Below are positions 33,802 to 41,011 of a stretch of DNA of 64,000 bases, one piece after another. This DNA is from DASVVT01 sp036386415 (GTDB taxonomy: Bacteria; Acidobacteriota; Blastocatellia; Pyrinomonadales; Pyrinomonadaceae): positions 1 through 64,000 of the forward strand of contig DASVVT010000061.1 of the NCBI GenBank assembly GCA_036386415.1. The letters run 5' to 3'. Position 1 is the first letter of the stretch. Every line of letters starts with the position of its first letter. Below the pieces are notes generated by a model. That model made no database searches. It saw nothing but the letters and a program-made list of their open reading frames with translations, and had not been told where the DNA came from. Made by a program: the position numbers and the translations under genes.

Positions 33802-36621
33802 ATGAGATTAAGATCAACCCCAATCATCTATGTGCTTTCTTGTGTAACGCTTTTAGCGGGTCTGCCTGTCGCCGCGCGCGATGCGCGGACATTGGATCGT
33901 CGGGTTGCGACCCCCGTCTCTTCAGCATGGCTTCCGCAGGATGCTGGCGACGCGCGCGCCAAGCTGGATCAGGGGCGTAAGCTCTTGAAACTGGGCAAGG
34001 CAGATCAGGCGCTCGGTCTGCTCGAACAGGCGCTCAAAGGATTCGAGGCCGCGTCAGACCAGAAGGGCGTAGCCGTCGCGCAGGATGCGCTCGGCGATCT
34101 CTATAACCGGCAGGGGCAGTATGCGGTCGCGCTCGAGCATTACCAGAAGGCGCGCGACGCTTACGGCTCGCAGAGTGACACCTACAACTCTAACCTGATG
34201 CTCGCCAAGGTCGGCGACATGTATTACCGCAACGGCAACCTACAGGAGTCGCGCAACGCTTACTCGCAGATGAGCGTCACCAAGCCCGACACGAGCGCGG
34301 CTGGCACGGCCAAGGATGCCAAGAAAAAGGCCGACAGCGGGCGCAGCATCTTCGGCAAGGCGCGCGGCATCGCTTCGGGCACGCCCTCTGCTTCGACCGC
34401 TTCGGATGTCGCCTCGGTCGGCTCGGATGTGGCGGGCGAAATCAAGCAGGCGCGCGACACCTATCGCCAGTTCATCATCTATGCAGTGTATGAGAGCGGC
34501 CTGGGCAGGCTCGATTATTTCAATAATCAGATGGACTCTGCCAAGACGCACTTCGACAATGCGCTCTCGGCTGTGACGCATCCGATCTACGGGAAGTTCG
34601 GCCAGTCGCGCCGCTTCCGCGTCGCCGCGCGCACGAGCAATGGTGATATAGCCTTGAACCAGGGACGCTTCCCCGAAGCGACCAAGCTCTTTACGGAAGC
34701 GGCGGACGGCGCGCGCAAAGACAAGCGCCCGGACCTGATGTGGCCTGCGCAGCGCGGCCTCGGCAAGACCAAGTGGATGCAAGCGGCGCAGGAAAAAGAC
34801 CCGAAGAAGGCCGACAAGCTGAGGACAGACGCGATAGCTTCCTACCGCGAGGCGATCTCGACCATCGAAGCGATCCGGCAGGGCAGCCTCAGCGCAGACG
34901 AGTCGCGCACCACGTTCCTTGCGACGACCAAGGATGTCTATGATGAAACGGCATCCGCCCTGGCCGAGCGCGCATTGATGGCCTCGAAGCCGGGCGAAGC
35001 GCTCGCGGGCGCGGCGCTGACGGACGCGGCGGAAGCCTTCAAGATCGTCGAGCAGAGCCGCGCACGCTCGCTCCTGGATATGCTCGGCGAAGCCAACGCG
35101 GACATCACAGAGGGCGTGCCCGCAGACCTCATCAAGCGTAAAGAGGAGAACCTCGCGCGTCAGCAGGAGATCGCGCAGGCTTTGACGGGCGCGTCACTGT
35201 CGGATGAGACGAACAAGAAATCGAACGATGATCTACAGGCGGAGCTGGACAAGCTCACGACCGAATATGACAGCATCGAGAACCAGATCAGGGCAGCCAG
35301 CCCGCGTTACGCCTCTTTGACCGCGCCGCAGCCGCTCGCGCTCGCGGACGTTCAGCAGCAGGTGCTGGATGACAAGACGGCGCTCCTGGAATACAGCCTC
35401 GGCAACCAAAGCTCTTACATGTGGGCTGTCACGCAGGGCGGCGTTGCGCTCTACAAGCTGCCTGGGCGCTCCGAGGTAGAGCAGCAGGCGATTGGCCTGC
35501 GCGCCCAGCTTGTCCCCGAAAAACTCCGCACGCGGCTGGTCGGCGTGGATGTCGCGGGCGGGCAACAGCGCGGCCTGGGGCTCGCGGCTGCGCCTGCGGG
35601 CGAGGCGGGGGCGTTTGCTACAGCCTCCAACACGCTCTACAAAACTGCGGTCGAGCCAGCCGCTTCCATGATCGGCGATAAGCGCCTGCTTATCGTCGCC
35701 GACGGCGCGCTCAACTACGTTCCATTTGAAGCGCTGGTGACGACCGCTGGCGGCACGGACTATGCGGCGCTGCCGTATCTCATCAAGACCAACGAGATCG
35801 TCTATGCGCCGTCAGCTTCTGTGGTCGCGGTCGTGAGGAAACAGGCGACGAAGCCCACGGGCAAGAACGTGCTGCTCGTAGCTGATCCTGTCTTCAATTC
35901 CAATGATCCGCGCGCCAAAGGTGCGCCAGCCGGAGCGGCTTCAGGTGGCGATACGCGCGGGCTCGGACTCTCCAGCGCACTTGCGGACGTTTCAGGGTCG
36001 CCCGTCACCCCAAGCGGGGGCGCTGTGCAGGGCTTGCCGCTGGCGCGCCTGCCCGGTACGAAGAGGGAGGCCGACGGCATCGCGGTGCTGGTGAAGGCTT
36101 CGGGCGGTCAGGCAGACGTGTGGCAGGGTTTTGACGCCAGTGAAGCGAACGTGCAGACGAAGGACATCAAGAAGTATCGTGCCGTGCATATCGCCACACA
36201 CGGACTCCTGAACGCCGAGCGCCCGCAGTTCACAGGGCTCGTGCTCTCGCTCGTCGGCAACAAGTCGGGCGACGGATTCCTGCGCACGGATGAGGTGTTC
36301 AACCTGGCGATGGGCTCACCCCTGGTCATGCTCTCGGCCTGCGAGACGGGGTTGGGCAAGGAGAAGCGCGGCGAAGGCGTCATCGGATTGACGCGCGCCT
36401 TCATGTACGCCGGAGCGCCGACGGTCGGCGTCAGTCTCTGGTCTGTCTCGGACAACTCGACCGCAGAGTTGATGACGGACTTCTACAAGCGGCTGATGAC
36501 GGGGCAGGGGATGGCACCCGGGGCAGCCATGCGCGAGGCGCAGGTCGCCATGATCAACGGTAAAAAATATAGCCGCCCGTTTTACTGGGCTCCATTTGTG
36601 CTCAATGGCGACTGGAGATAA
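33802..36621 (+). CDS. Exported TPR-CHAT (caspase-like) protein
   Basis: The 939-residue protein has a signal sequence (MRLRSTPIIYVLSCVTLLAGLPVAA begins the frame), TPR repeats at about 40-330 (AKLDQGRKLLKLGKADQALGLLEQAL; ALGDLYNRQGQYAVALEHY), a helical region, and a C-terminal CHAT domain. The caspase-type His is in VHIATHG and the Cys in LSACETG, followed by RAFMYAGAPTVGVSLWSVSD. CHAT proteases such as separase-like and TPR-CHAT effectors cut protein partners. GGAGGAG precedes ATG 33802. Export plus the kinase and DUF4384 neighbours suggest an envelope signalling or proteolytic device. Confidence 0.92.
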   Translation: MRLRSTPIIYVLSCVTLLAGLPVAARDARTLDRRVATPVSSAWLPQDAGDARAKLDQGRKLLKLGKADQALGLLEQALKGFEAASDQKGVAVAQDALGDLYNRQGQYAVALEHYQKARDAYGSQSDTYNSNLMLAKVGDMYYRNGNLQESRNAYSQMSVTKPDTSAAGTAKDAKKKADSGRSIFGKARGIASGTPSASTASDVASVGSDVAGEIKQARDTYRQFIIYAVYESGLGRLDYFNNQMDSAKTHFDNALSAVTHPIYGKFGQSRRFRVAARTSNGDIALNQGRFPEATKLFTEAADGARKDKRPDLMWPAQRGLGKTKWMQAAQEKDPKKADKLRTDAIASYREAISTIEAIRQGSLSADESRTTFLATTKDVYDETASALAERALMASKPGEALAGAALTDAAEAFKIVEQSRARSLLDMLGEANADITEGVPADLIKRKEENLARQQEIAQALTGASLSDETNKKSNDDLQAELDKLTTEYDSIENQIRAASPRYASLTAPQPLALADVQQQVLDDKTALLEYSLGNQSSYMWAVTQGGVALYKLPGRSEVEQQAIGLRAQLVPEKLRTRLVGVDVAGGQQRGLGLAAAPAGEAGAFATASNTLYKTAVEPAASMIGDKRLLIVADGALNYVPFEALVTTAGGTDYAALPYLIKTNEIVYAPSASVVAVVRKQATKPTGKNVLLVADPVFNSNDPRAKGAPAGAASGGDTRGLGLSSALADVSGSPVTPSGGAVQGLPLARLPGTKREADGIAVLVKASGGQADVWQGFDASEANVQTKDIKKYRAVHIATHGLLNAERPQFTGLVLSLVGNKSGDGFLRTDEVFNLAMGSPLVMLSACETGLGKEKRGEGVIGLTRAFMYAGAPTVGVSLWSVSDNSTAELMTDFYKRLMTGQGMAPGAAMREAQVAMINGKKYSRPFYWAPFVLNGDWR

Positions 36622-36625
36622 AAGC

Positions 36626-36686
36626 AAGGATGAGGGATGAAAAAGAACAGCTTCTTTTTTTCATTCATCCCTCATCCCTCATCCCT
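36626..36686. repeat. GGGATGA-type palindrome, copy 2
   Basis: AAGGATGAGGGATGAA (36626-36641) pairs with the TTCATCCCTCATCCC... arm (36664-36686). It follows the CHAT stop codon by four bases. The frame leaving the right arm yields a spurious 26-residue extension to the next lipoprotein. Confidence 0.85.
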
Positions 36687-36707
36687 ACATTTAAGGAGGC
36701 TCGGAGA

Positions 36708-37241
36708 ATGCAAAGAAACAGATGGAATCTGGCACTCGCCCTGGGGGTCATACTGGCCGCGGCGCTCGCCTGCAACTACAGCTTTACGACGGCTAACATC
36801 AGCAAGCTAAAGCTCGGCAAAGACAAGGAGGTCAAAACCGAGACCAGCAGCTTCGGCCCGAGGGATACGGTCTACGGCATCGCGACCATCTCCAACACAA
36901 GCGACAAGCATAAGGTGAAAATCCGCCTGCTCTACGACGACGTGAAGGGTCAGGATTCCGGCAAGCTGTTTCCCGGCACTGAAGCCTCCAGCGTCTACAA
37001 CGGGGCTGGCGACGTGCCTCTGAATTTCACTCCGCCCGAAAATGGCTGGGCCAATGGCCGTTACAAAGTCGAATTCACGATGTCCGATGAAGACGGCAAC
37101 AAGCAGATAGACCAGGAGACCACCACTTTCACGGTCACCGGCGGAAGCTCCTCGACGAGCACGTCAAACGGCAACGGGAACAAATCTCCCGCCAATGCGA
37201 ATGATGAAGACGAAGATTCCGGCGGCGAGCACAGCCATTAA
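36708..37241 (+). CDS. Lipoprotein of unknown function (kinase-CHAT block, 1)
   Basis: The 177-residue protein has a lipoprotein signal (LALALGVILAAALAC, lipobox Cys near residue 22), a beta-rich domain (about 45-145: FGPRDTVYGIATISNTSDKHKVKIRLLYDD; PPENGWANGRYKVEFTM) and a Ser/Asn-rich, finally acidic tail. The pattern 'GW..G.Y.VE' recurs in the next lipoprotein (GWAKGTYRVEL), so the two are diverged paralogues. TAAGGAGG precedes ATG 36708. A ligand or partner of the kinase ectodomains is possible. Confidence 0.8.
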   Translation: MQRNRWNLALALGVILAAALACNYSFTTANISKLKLGKDKEVKTETSSFGPRDTVYGIATISNTSDKHKVKIRLLYDDVKGQDSGKLFPGTEASSVYNGAGDVPLNFTPPENGWANGRYKVEFTMSDEDGNKQIDQETTTFTVTGGSSSTSTSNGNGNKSPANANDEDEDSGGEHSH

Positions 37242-37266
37242 TCATTGAGCGTCGAAGCTGAAGTGC

Positions 37267-37370
37267 AGCGAGGCTCCGCGCCCGCCCTCCTGACCTGTGA
37301 GGCAGGAAGAGTTGAACCGTTCAAGCTAATCACCTCACAGGCCAGGAAGAGGCGCGAGAGCCCCGGCGCT
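37267..37370. repeat. Long imperfect hairpin between the two lipoprotein genes
   Basis: The inner arms CCTGACCTGTGAGG (37289-37302) and CCTCACAGGCCAGG (37333-37346) match at 13 of 14 positions. Outer sequence AGCGAGGCTCCGCGCC pairs loosely with GGCGCGAGAGCC...GGCGCT. It is unlike the other palindrome families in having no tandem units. It may be an RNA structure within the operon. Confidence 0.6.
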
Positions 37371-37421
37371 CTGTATGCTTTATCTCATCCAGACTTTCTT
37401 CTGCGTTAAGGAGAAGTGACA

Positions 37422-37979
37422 ATGGCTACCAACAGGCTCAACCTTGCTCTGGCTCTCGGCTGCCTTCTCGCAGTCACGCTTGCATGCAACTTCAGCATCG
37501 GAAATATCAACTCGACCAACAACTCCAACAACTCGAATAACTCGAACAACGCAAATAACTCCAACAGTACGGGCAGCGCCAACAAAACGGGCTCGACACC
37601 GGCGACCAATGCAGGCGCATCCGGCGCTGGTAGGCTCACGAGCGCCAGGCTCAGCACAGATAAGAGCGGCGACTCGGAGAGCTCAACATTCGCATCCGAC
37701 GATCACATCTTCGTTGTCTACAAGGTTGAGAACGTTCCCGCCAAGGCCAAGTTCTACTGCAACATGTATGCAGACGAAGCGGAGGGGCTGGCGACGAACA
37801 CACAGGTTCGTGCCCTTTCATACTGGAATACGGGCGGAGGCTCTGTGACGGACAACTTCGATCTCGACCCCAAAGATGAGGGCTGGGCAAAAGGCACTTA
37901 CAGAGTAGAGCTTCTCGCCGCGCCCGATGCCGACAGTGAGCCTAAAGTCTTAAAGACTCTCAGCCTGACCGTCGAGTGA
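37422..37979 (+). CDS. Lipoprotein with Asn/Ser repeat linker (kinase-CHAT block, 2)
   Basis: The 185-residue lipoprotein (LALALGCLLAVTLAC) has a mature N-terminus that is a low-complexity Asn/Ser/Thr linker (NNSNNSNNSNNANNSNS), encoded by near-9-bp repeats. A C-terminal beta domain ends DEGWAKGTYRVELLAAPDA, like the preceding lipoprotein. The linker would hold the domain away from the membrane. TAAGGAG is upstream of ATG 37422. It is the last gene of the co-directional block. Confidence 0.8.
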   Translation: MATNRLNLALALGCLLAVTLACNFSIGNINSTNNSNNSNNSNNANNSNSTGSANKTGSTPATNAGASGAGRLTSARLSTDKSGDSESSTFASDDHIFVVYKVENVPAKAKFYCNMYADEAEGLATNTQVRALSYWNTGGGSVTDNFDLDPKDEGWAKGTYRVELLAAPDADSEPKVLKTLSLTVE

Positions 37980-38220
37980 GTCTCATCGCAACGCCGCACG
38001 GCTGCGCGAAGGCGCGCGGGCTGCTTTGCAGTCTCCCGATTCGCATCGAGAGCGTAGGGACGGCGCGAGCCTTGCTGCTGCTGAATTGATAGGTTACTGT
38101 AAAGATAAGCCAGGCAGGAGATAGCTTGCGGTATTAGTTTTGTTACCCGTGGGCTGCGGCCTCCTATCTATGTCGGAAGATTTTGGCCGCCAACGCTGCC
38201 ACTCGCGGAGGTACTAGCGG

Positions 38221-38574
38221 ATGAGTTCAAAGGGTGCTGAGCGTCGAACACGGTTCATCCCGCTCGCGGACGCGGATGCGCTGGAGGAGCTTTTCAAGCT
38301 TTCGCACAGCCAGCCCGTCGTCCTCTTCAAACACAGCACGACGTGCCCCATTAGCAGCGCTGCGTATCAGGAGATATCGCAGTATGAAGGCGACATCGCG
38401 CTTCTCGTCGTGCAGAGTGCGCGCGAATTGTCGCGCGCCGTTGAGACGCGCACCGGCGTGCGTCACGAGTCGCCGCAAGCTATCGTGCTTCGCGAAGGCC
38501 GCGCCGTCTGGAACGCCTCTCACTGGAGAGTCAGGGCCGAAGAGGTCGCGCGCGTCGTCCGCGAGAATGAGTAA
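38221..38574 (+). CDS. ytxJ: YtxJ-like monothiol bacilliredoxin
   Basis: The 117-residue thioredoxin-fold protein is of the YtxJ (DUF2847) family, with a single active-site Cys in HSTTCPISSAAY, followed by QSARELSRAVETRTGVRHESPQAIVL. In Firmicutes this family is tied to bacillithiol. Its presence suggests that a bacillithiol-like thiol is used here, but no bacillithiol synthesis gene is in the window. It is separated from the lipoprotein gene by 241 bases with no recognised site. Confidence 0.85.
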   Translation: MSSKGAERRTRFIPLADADALEELFKLSHSQPVVLFKHSTTCPISSAAYQEISQYEGDIALLVVQSARELSRAVETRTGVRHESPQAIVLREGRAVWNASHWRVRAEEVARVVRENE

Positions 38575-38630
38575 GAGTTTTGAGTTTTCAGTCTTCAGAT
38601 CGAGCAAACTGAAAACTGAAAAACTCGGTA
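38575..38630. repeat. GAGTTTTCAGT-type palindrome
   Basis: The left arm GAGTTTTCAGTCTTCAG (38582-38598) and the right arm CTGAAAACTGAAAAACTC (38609-38626) are imperfect complements. It begins directly after the stop of the ytxJ-like gene and separates it from the DUF971 gene. Confidence 0.75.
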
Positions 38631-38647
38631 TTTTATGAGCGATTCGA

Positions 38648-38974
38648 ATGATGGAGAGGCGCGGGGCGGCTATTGAGCCGCGCGAGATCATGCAAGAGGG
38701 GGACGCTCGATTGCGTATCACCTGGGCAGACGGCCACACGTGCCGCTACACAGCGTCGGCTCTGCGTCGCGCCTGCCCCTGCGCGCAATGCGTCAACGAA
38801 TGGACGGGACAGAGGGTGCTGAAACCCGAAACCGTTGCTGATACGCTCCAGATCAATGACATCGCCATCGTCGGTCGTTACGCGCTCAATTTTCGCTGGA
38901 GCGACGGCCACGAGACCGGCATCTATAGCTTCCGCCTCCTGCGCGACCTATGTGAGGAAAGCGGTAGACAGTAG
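38648..38974 (+). CDS. DUF971 (GBBH-like N-terminal) domain protein
   Basis: The 108-residue protein is a stand-alone DUF971 domain: LRITWADGHTCRYTASALRRACPCAQCVNEWTG and NFRWSDGHETGIYSFRLLRDLC. The Cys cluster CPCAQC could bind metal. Related proteins accompany iron-sulfur proteins of the Mrp/ApbC type, but none is here. The last residues GRQ and the stop are encoded by the CAGTAG palindrome that follows. Confidence 0.85.
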   Translation: MMERRGAAIEPREIMQEGDARLRITWADGHTCRYTASALRRACPCAQCVNEWTGQRVLKPETVADTLQINDIAIVGRYALNFRWSDGHETGIYSFRLLRDLCEESGRQ

Positions 38975-39105
38975 ACAGTAGTCAGTAGACAGTAGAAAGA
39001 AAGAGAAGAGCGCCACGCTTTCTTGTTTACTGTGGCTGAGAGGGCTACTATTAGCCGCATCAACCGCTTTTCATTTCTACTGACTACTGTCTACTGACTG
39101 CTATT
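38963..39105. repeat. CAGTAG-type palindrome, copy 2
   Basis: The left arm (GTAGACAGTAGACAGTAGTC...) overlaps the end of the DUF971 gene and gives its stop codon. The right arm (CTACTGACTACTGTCTACTG) ends just before the response-regulator start. About 70 bases of unrelated sequence lie between. Confidence 0.85.
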
Positions 39106-39112
39106 CTTAGCT

Positions 39113-39487
39113 ATGCCTGACGCGAAGAAAATCCTGGTCATCGAAGATGATGATGTGGCGCGCGAGCTGGTGCGCAGGGTTCTGGAGCGCCGTGGATACA
39201 CGGTCATTACGGCGGAGGACGGCATACGCGGCTACGAGCAGGCCGAGCGGGTTTGCCCTGATCTCATCATTACGGACATCAGCATGCCTGCGGCGGATGG
39301 CGTACACCTCGTACGGCGCGTGCGCGACACGCCTGAGATCGCCGCCACGCCCATCCTGGTGACGACCGGGTTCGGAACCGGCAATGCGACCCTCTCACTC
39401 GCGCAGGGCGCAACCGCCTACGAGCCGAAGCCCATCGATCCTGAAAGCTTTCTCGCAACCGTCGAGAGACTATTAACAGAGGGATGA
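39113..39487 (+). CDS. Single-domain response regulator (CheY-like receiver)
   Basis: The 124-residue receiver domain has no output domain. The acidic pair is in VIEDDD, the phosphorylation Asp in IITDISMP (near residue 54), the Thr-type switch in LVTTGFG and the Lys in YEPKPID. It probably relays a phosphate or binds partner proteins. The stop codon TGA lies inside the first unit of a GGGATGA palindrome. Confidence 0.92.
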   Translation: MPDAKKILVIEDDDVARELVRRVLERRGYTVITAEDGIRGYEQAERVCPDLIITDISMPAADGVHLVRRVRDTPEIAATPILVTTGFGTGNATLSLAQGATAYEPKPIDPESFLATVERLLTEG

Positions 39488-39563
39488 GGGATGAGGGATG
39501 AGGGATGAATAAAAGAAAGACGTTTGGTTTTATTTCATCCCTCATCCCTCATCCCTCATCCCT
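39480..39563. repeat. GGGATGA-type palindrome, copy 3, perfect 30-bp arms
   Basis: Arms 39480-39509 and 39534-39563 are exact complements, each made of four GGGATGA or TCATCCC units, around a 24-nt A/T-rich loop. The first unit contains the stop codon of the response-regulator gene. Confidence 0.92.
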
Positions 39564-39581
39564 TAAAAACAAGGGGTGTGG

Positions 39582-39851
39582 ATGACGGAAGCAGTCGGTT
39601 GGGTCAGCTCGTTTATTCTCGTGCTGACCATCGCCAAGCAGGTTTACAAACAGTGGCAGGAAGATTCCAGCGAGGGGGTCTCCAAATGGCTCTTCATTGG
39701 GCAGATGGCCGCTTCGCTGGGATTTACAATCTATAGCTGGCTCGTCAATAACTGGGTCTTCGTTGTCACCAACTCGCTGATGCTATTAAACGGGCTGGCT
39801 GGCCTCGCAATCGTCATCCATCATCGACGACGACAGGAAATGAAAGGATAA
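39582..39851 (+). CDS. SemiSWEET-like small membrane protein
   Basis: The 89-residue protein has three membrane helices with a PQ-loop-like pattern (VGWVSSFILVLTIAKQVYKQW; EGVSKWLFIGQMAASLGFTIYS; NWVFVVTNSLMLLNGLAGLAIV). SemiSWEETs dimerise to form small-solute or sugar carriers. AAGGGG precedes ATG 39582. Its stop is immediately followed by a CAGTAG palindrome. Confidence 0.75.
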   Translation: MTEAVGWVSSFILVLTIAKQVYKQWQEDSSEGVSKWLFIGQMAASLGFTIYSWLVNNWVFVVTNSLMLLNGLAGLAIVIHHRRRQEMKG

Positions 39852-39946
39852 GTAGTCAGTAGACAGTAGACAGTAATCAGTAGAAAAGAAAGCATCAACC
39901 GATTTTCATTTCTACTGACTACTGACTACTGGCTCCTGTCTACTGC
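39852..39946. repeat. CAGTAG-type palindrome, copy 3
   Basis: The left arm GTAGTCAGTAGACAGTAGAC starts right after the SemiSWEET stop (TAA). The right arm TTTCTACTGACTACTGACTA continues to just before the next ATG. The spacer again contains AAAGAAAG and ATCAACCGATTTTCAT, like copy 2, so the centre is partly conserved. Confidence 0.85.
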
Positions 39947-39952
39947 ACTATT

Positions 39953-40219
39953 ATGAACGAACGCGATTTTTTTGACGAGAAGCAAGAGACTAAGCGTGCG
40001 ACGTACAGTTGCCCGCACTGCCGCGAGCGCGGCGAGTATGATGTGCGCTGGCTCAGGCGGACGAAGAAAGCTGCTTTGCCGCGCGGCGCAAATGAACAGG
40101 ATCGCGCCCGCTTTGCCAAATCACGCGACTACATGGTGCGCATAGACGACATGCTCGCGTGCAGGCGTTGCCGCAAGCGCTTCGATATTCCCAACTCACA
40201 ATCGGTCGTTTTCATTTAA
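39953..40219 (+). CDS. Small zinc-ribbon protein
   Basis: The 88-residue soluble protein has two CxxC pairs (SCPHCRERG near residue 19 and ACRRCRKRFD near 69), 45 or more residues apart, that would bind one zinc. The segment between is basic and helical. Function is unknown; nucleic-acid or protein binding is plausible. Confidence 0.65.
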   Translation: MNERDFFDEKQETKRATYSCPHCRERGEYDVRWLRRTKKAALPRGANEQDRARFAKSRDYMVRIDDMLACRRCRKRFDIPNSQSVVFI

Positions 40220-40262
40220 GTCAACTGAAGTTTTCCGTTCATCAGAAGAGGAGAAGAAGAAG

Positions 40263-40499
40263 ATGAATGAGCTAATCAAACAGGTCTCCGAGCGGACAGG
40301 CATCTCCGAGGACAAGGCCAGGACAGCCGTTGAAACGGTCGTCGGATTTTTGAAGGAGAGACTGCCGGCTCCGATTGCCGGGCAGGTCGATAACGTGCTC
40401 AACAGCAGCGCCGGAGCAATTGGAAGCGCCGGAGACTCCATAGCTGACAAGGCCGGAGACGCGCTCGGCGGCCTCGGTGGTATGTTCGGCAAGAAGTAA
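40263..40499 (+). CDS. Small helical protein (DUF2267-like)
   Basis: The 78-residue protein begins MNELIKQVSERTGISEDKARTAV, a pattern seen in DUF2267-type helical proteins, followed by FLKERLPAPIAGQVDNVL and a Gly/Ala/Ser-rich tail (LGGLGGMFGKK). Function is unknown. AGGAG stands ten bases before the ATG. A hairpin terminator follows. Confidence 0.65.
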   Translation: MNELIKQVSERTGISEDKARTAVETVVGFLKERLPAPIAGQVDNVLNSSAGAIGSAGDSIADKAGDALGGLGGMFGKK

Positions 40500-40527
40500 C
40501 TGCGCGCCAGATTCATCCGATCATCAG

Positions 40528-40577
40528 GATGTCCTGCGTTGCCCCACGCGAATTTACAGGGTAGAACGCGGGACATC
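40528..40577 (+). terminator. Probable terminator after the DUF2267-like gene
   Basis: GATGTCCTGCGTT (40528-40540) pairs with AACGCGGGACATC (40565-40577) with a single mismatch, and TCTCTTT follows. The 24-nt loop is long for a terminator, so confidence is moderate. Confidence 0.55.
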
Positions 40578-40689
40578 TCTTTACCAACCTTCATCTCCGC
40601 CGCAGCGGGTTGCCCCCTCGGCGCGCTTTCTCTCTCATACTTATACCAAGTTGCCCTCAAAAGAGGACGGGGACGCTCCACGCGCTCGA

Positions 40690-40743
40690 CACGAAGCAAC
40701 ACGAAAGAGCCCCTCCCTTCGTGTCATTTCGTGTTGCTTCGTG
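40690..40743. repeat. Palindrome with perfect 17-bp arms (CACGAAGCAACACGAAA)
   Basis: Arms 40690-40706 and 40727-40743 are exact complements. A third partial unit (CTTCGTGTCATTTCGTG) overlaps the right arm. It lies in the 510-base gap before the beta-propeller gene. The remainder of the gap (40744-41011) shows no recognised gene or promoter apart from the ribosome site ACAGGAGGAGCC. Confidence 0.85.
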
Positions 40744-41011
40744 GATCGGTCGCACGCCGTCTTTTCATTCTGCTCTCTGGTATTACTCCGTCCCGTAACC
40801 TAATCGTCCCCTCATCCGAGATTGTTGTGGGTAGCCACAGCCGCGACAGGCGCGCAGACGCAGCTTCGTTTCATGGCTAACCTTATGCTCTCCTGTTGGT
40901 GCGCGCGTATACGAAGCCTTCGTGTTCGGCGAAAGTCACACTTGTAACCCTCGTCGCAGAACCGATCATGACAGGCAACGCACACGGCTTTACAGGAGGA
41001 GCCCAAAGACC

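Noticed and set aside
38963..39946. CAGTAG repeats as a CRISPR array
   Set aside because: Units are 7-14 bases, arms are inverted, there are no regular unique spacers and no cas genes.
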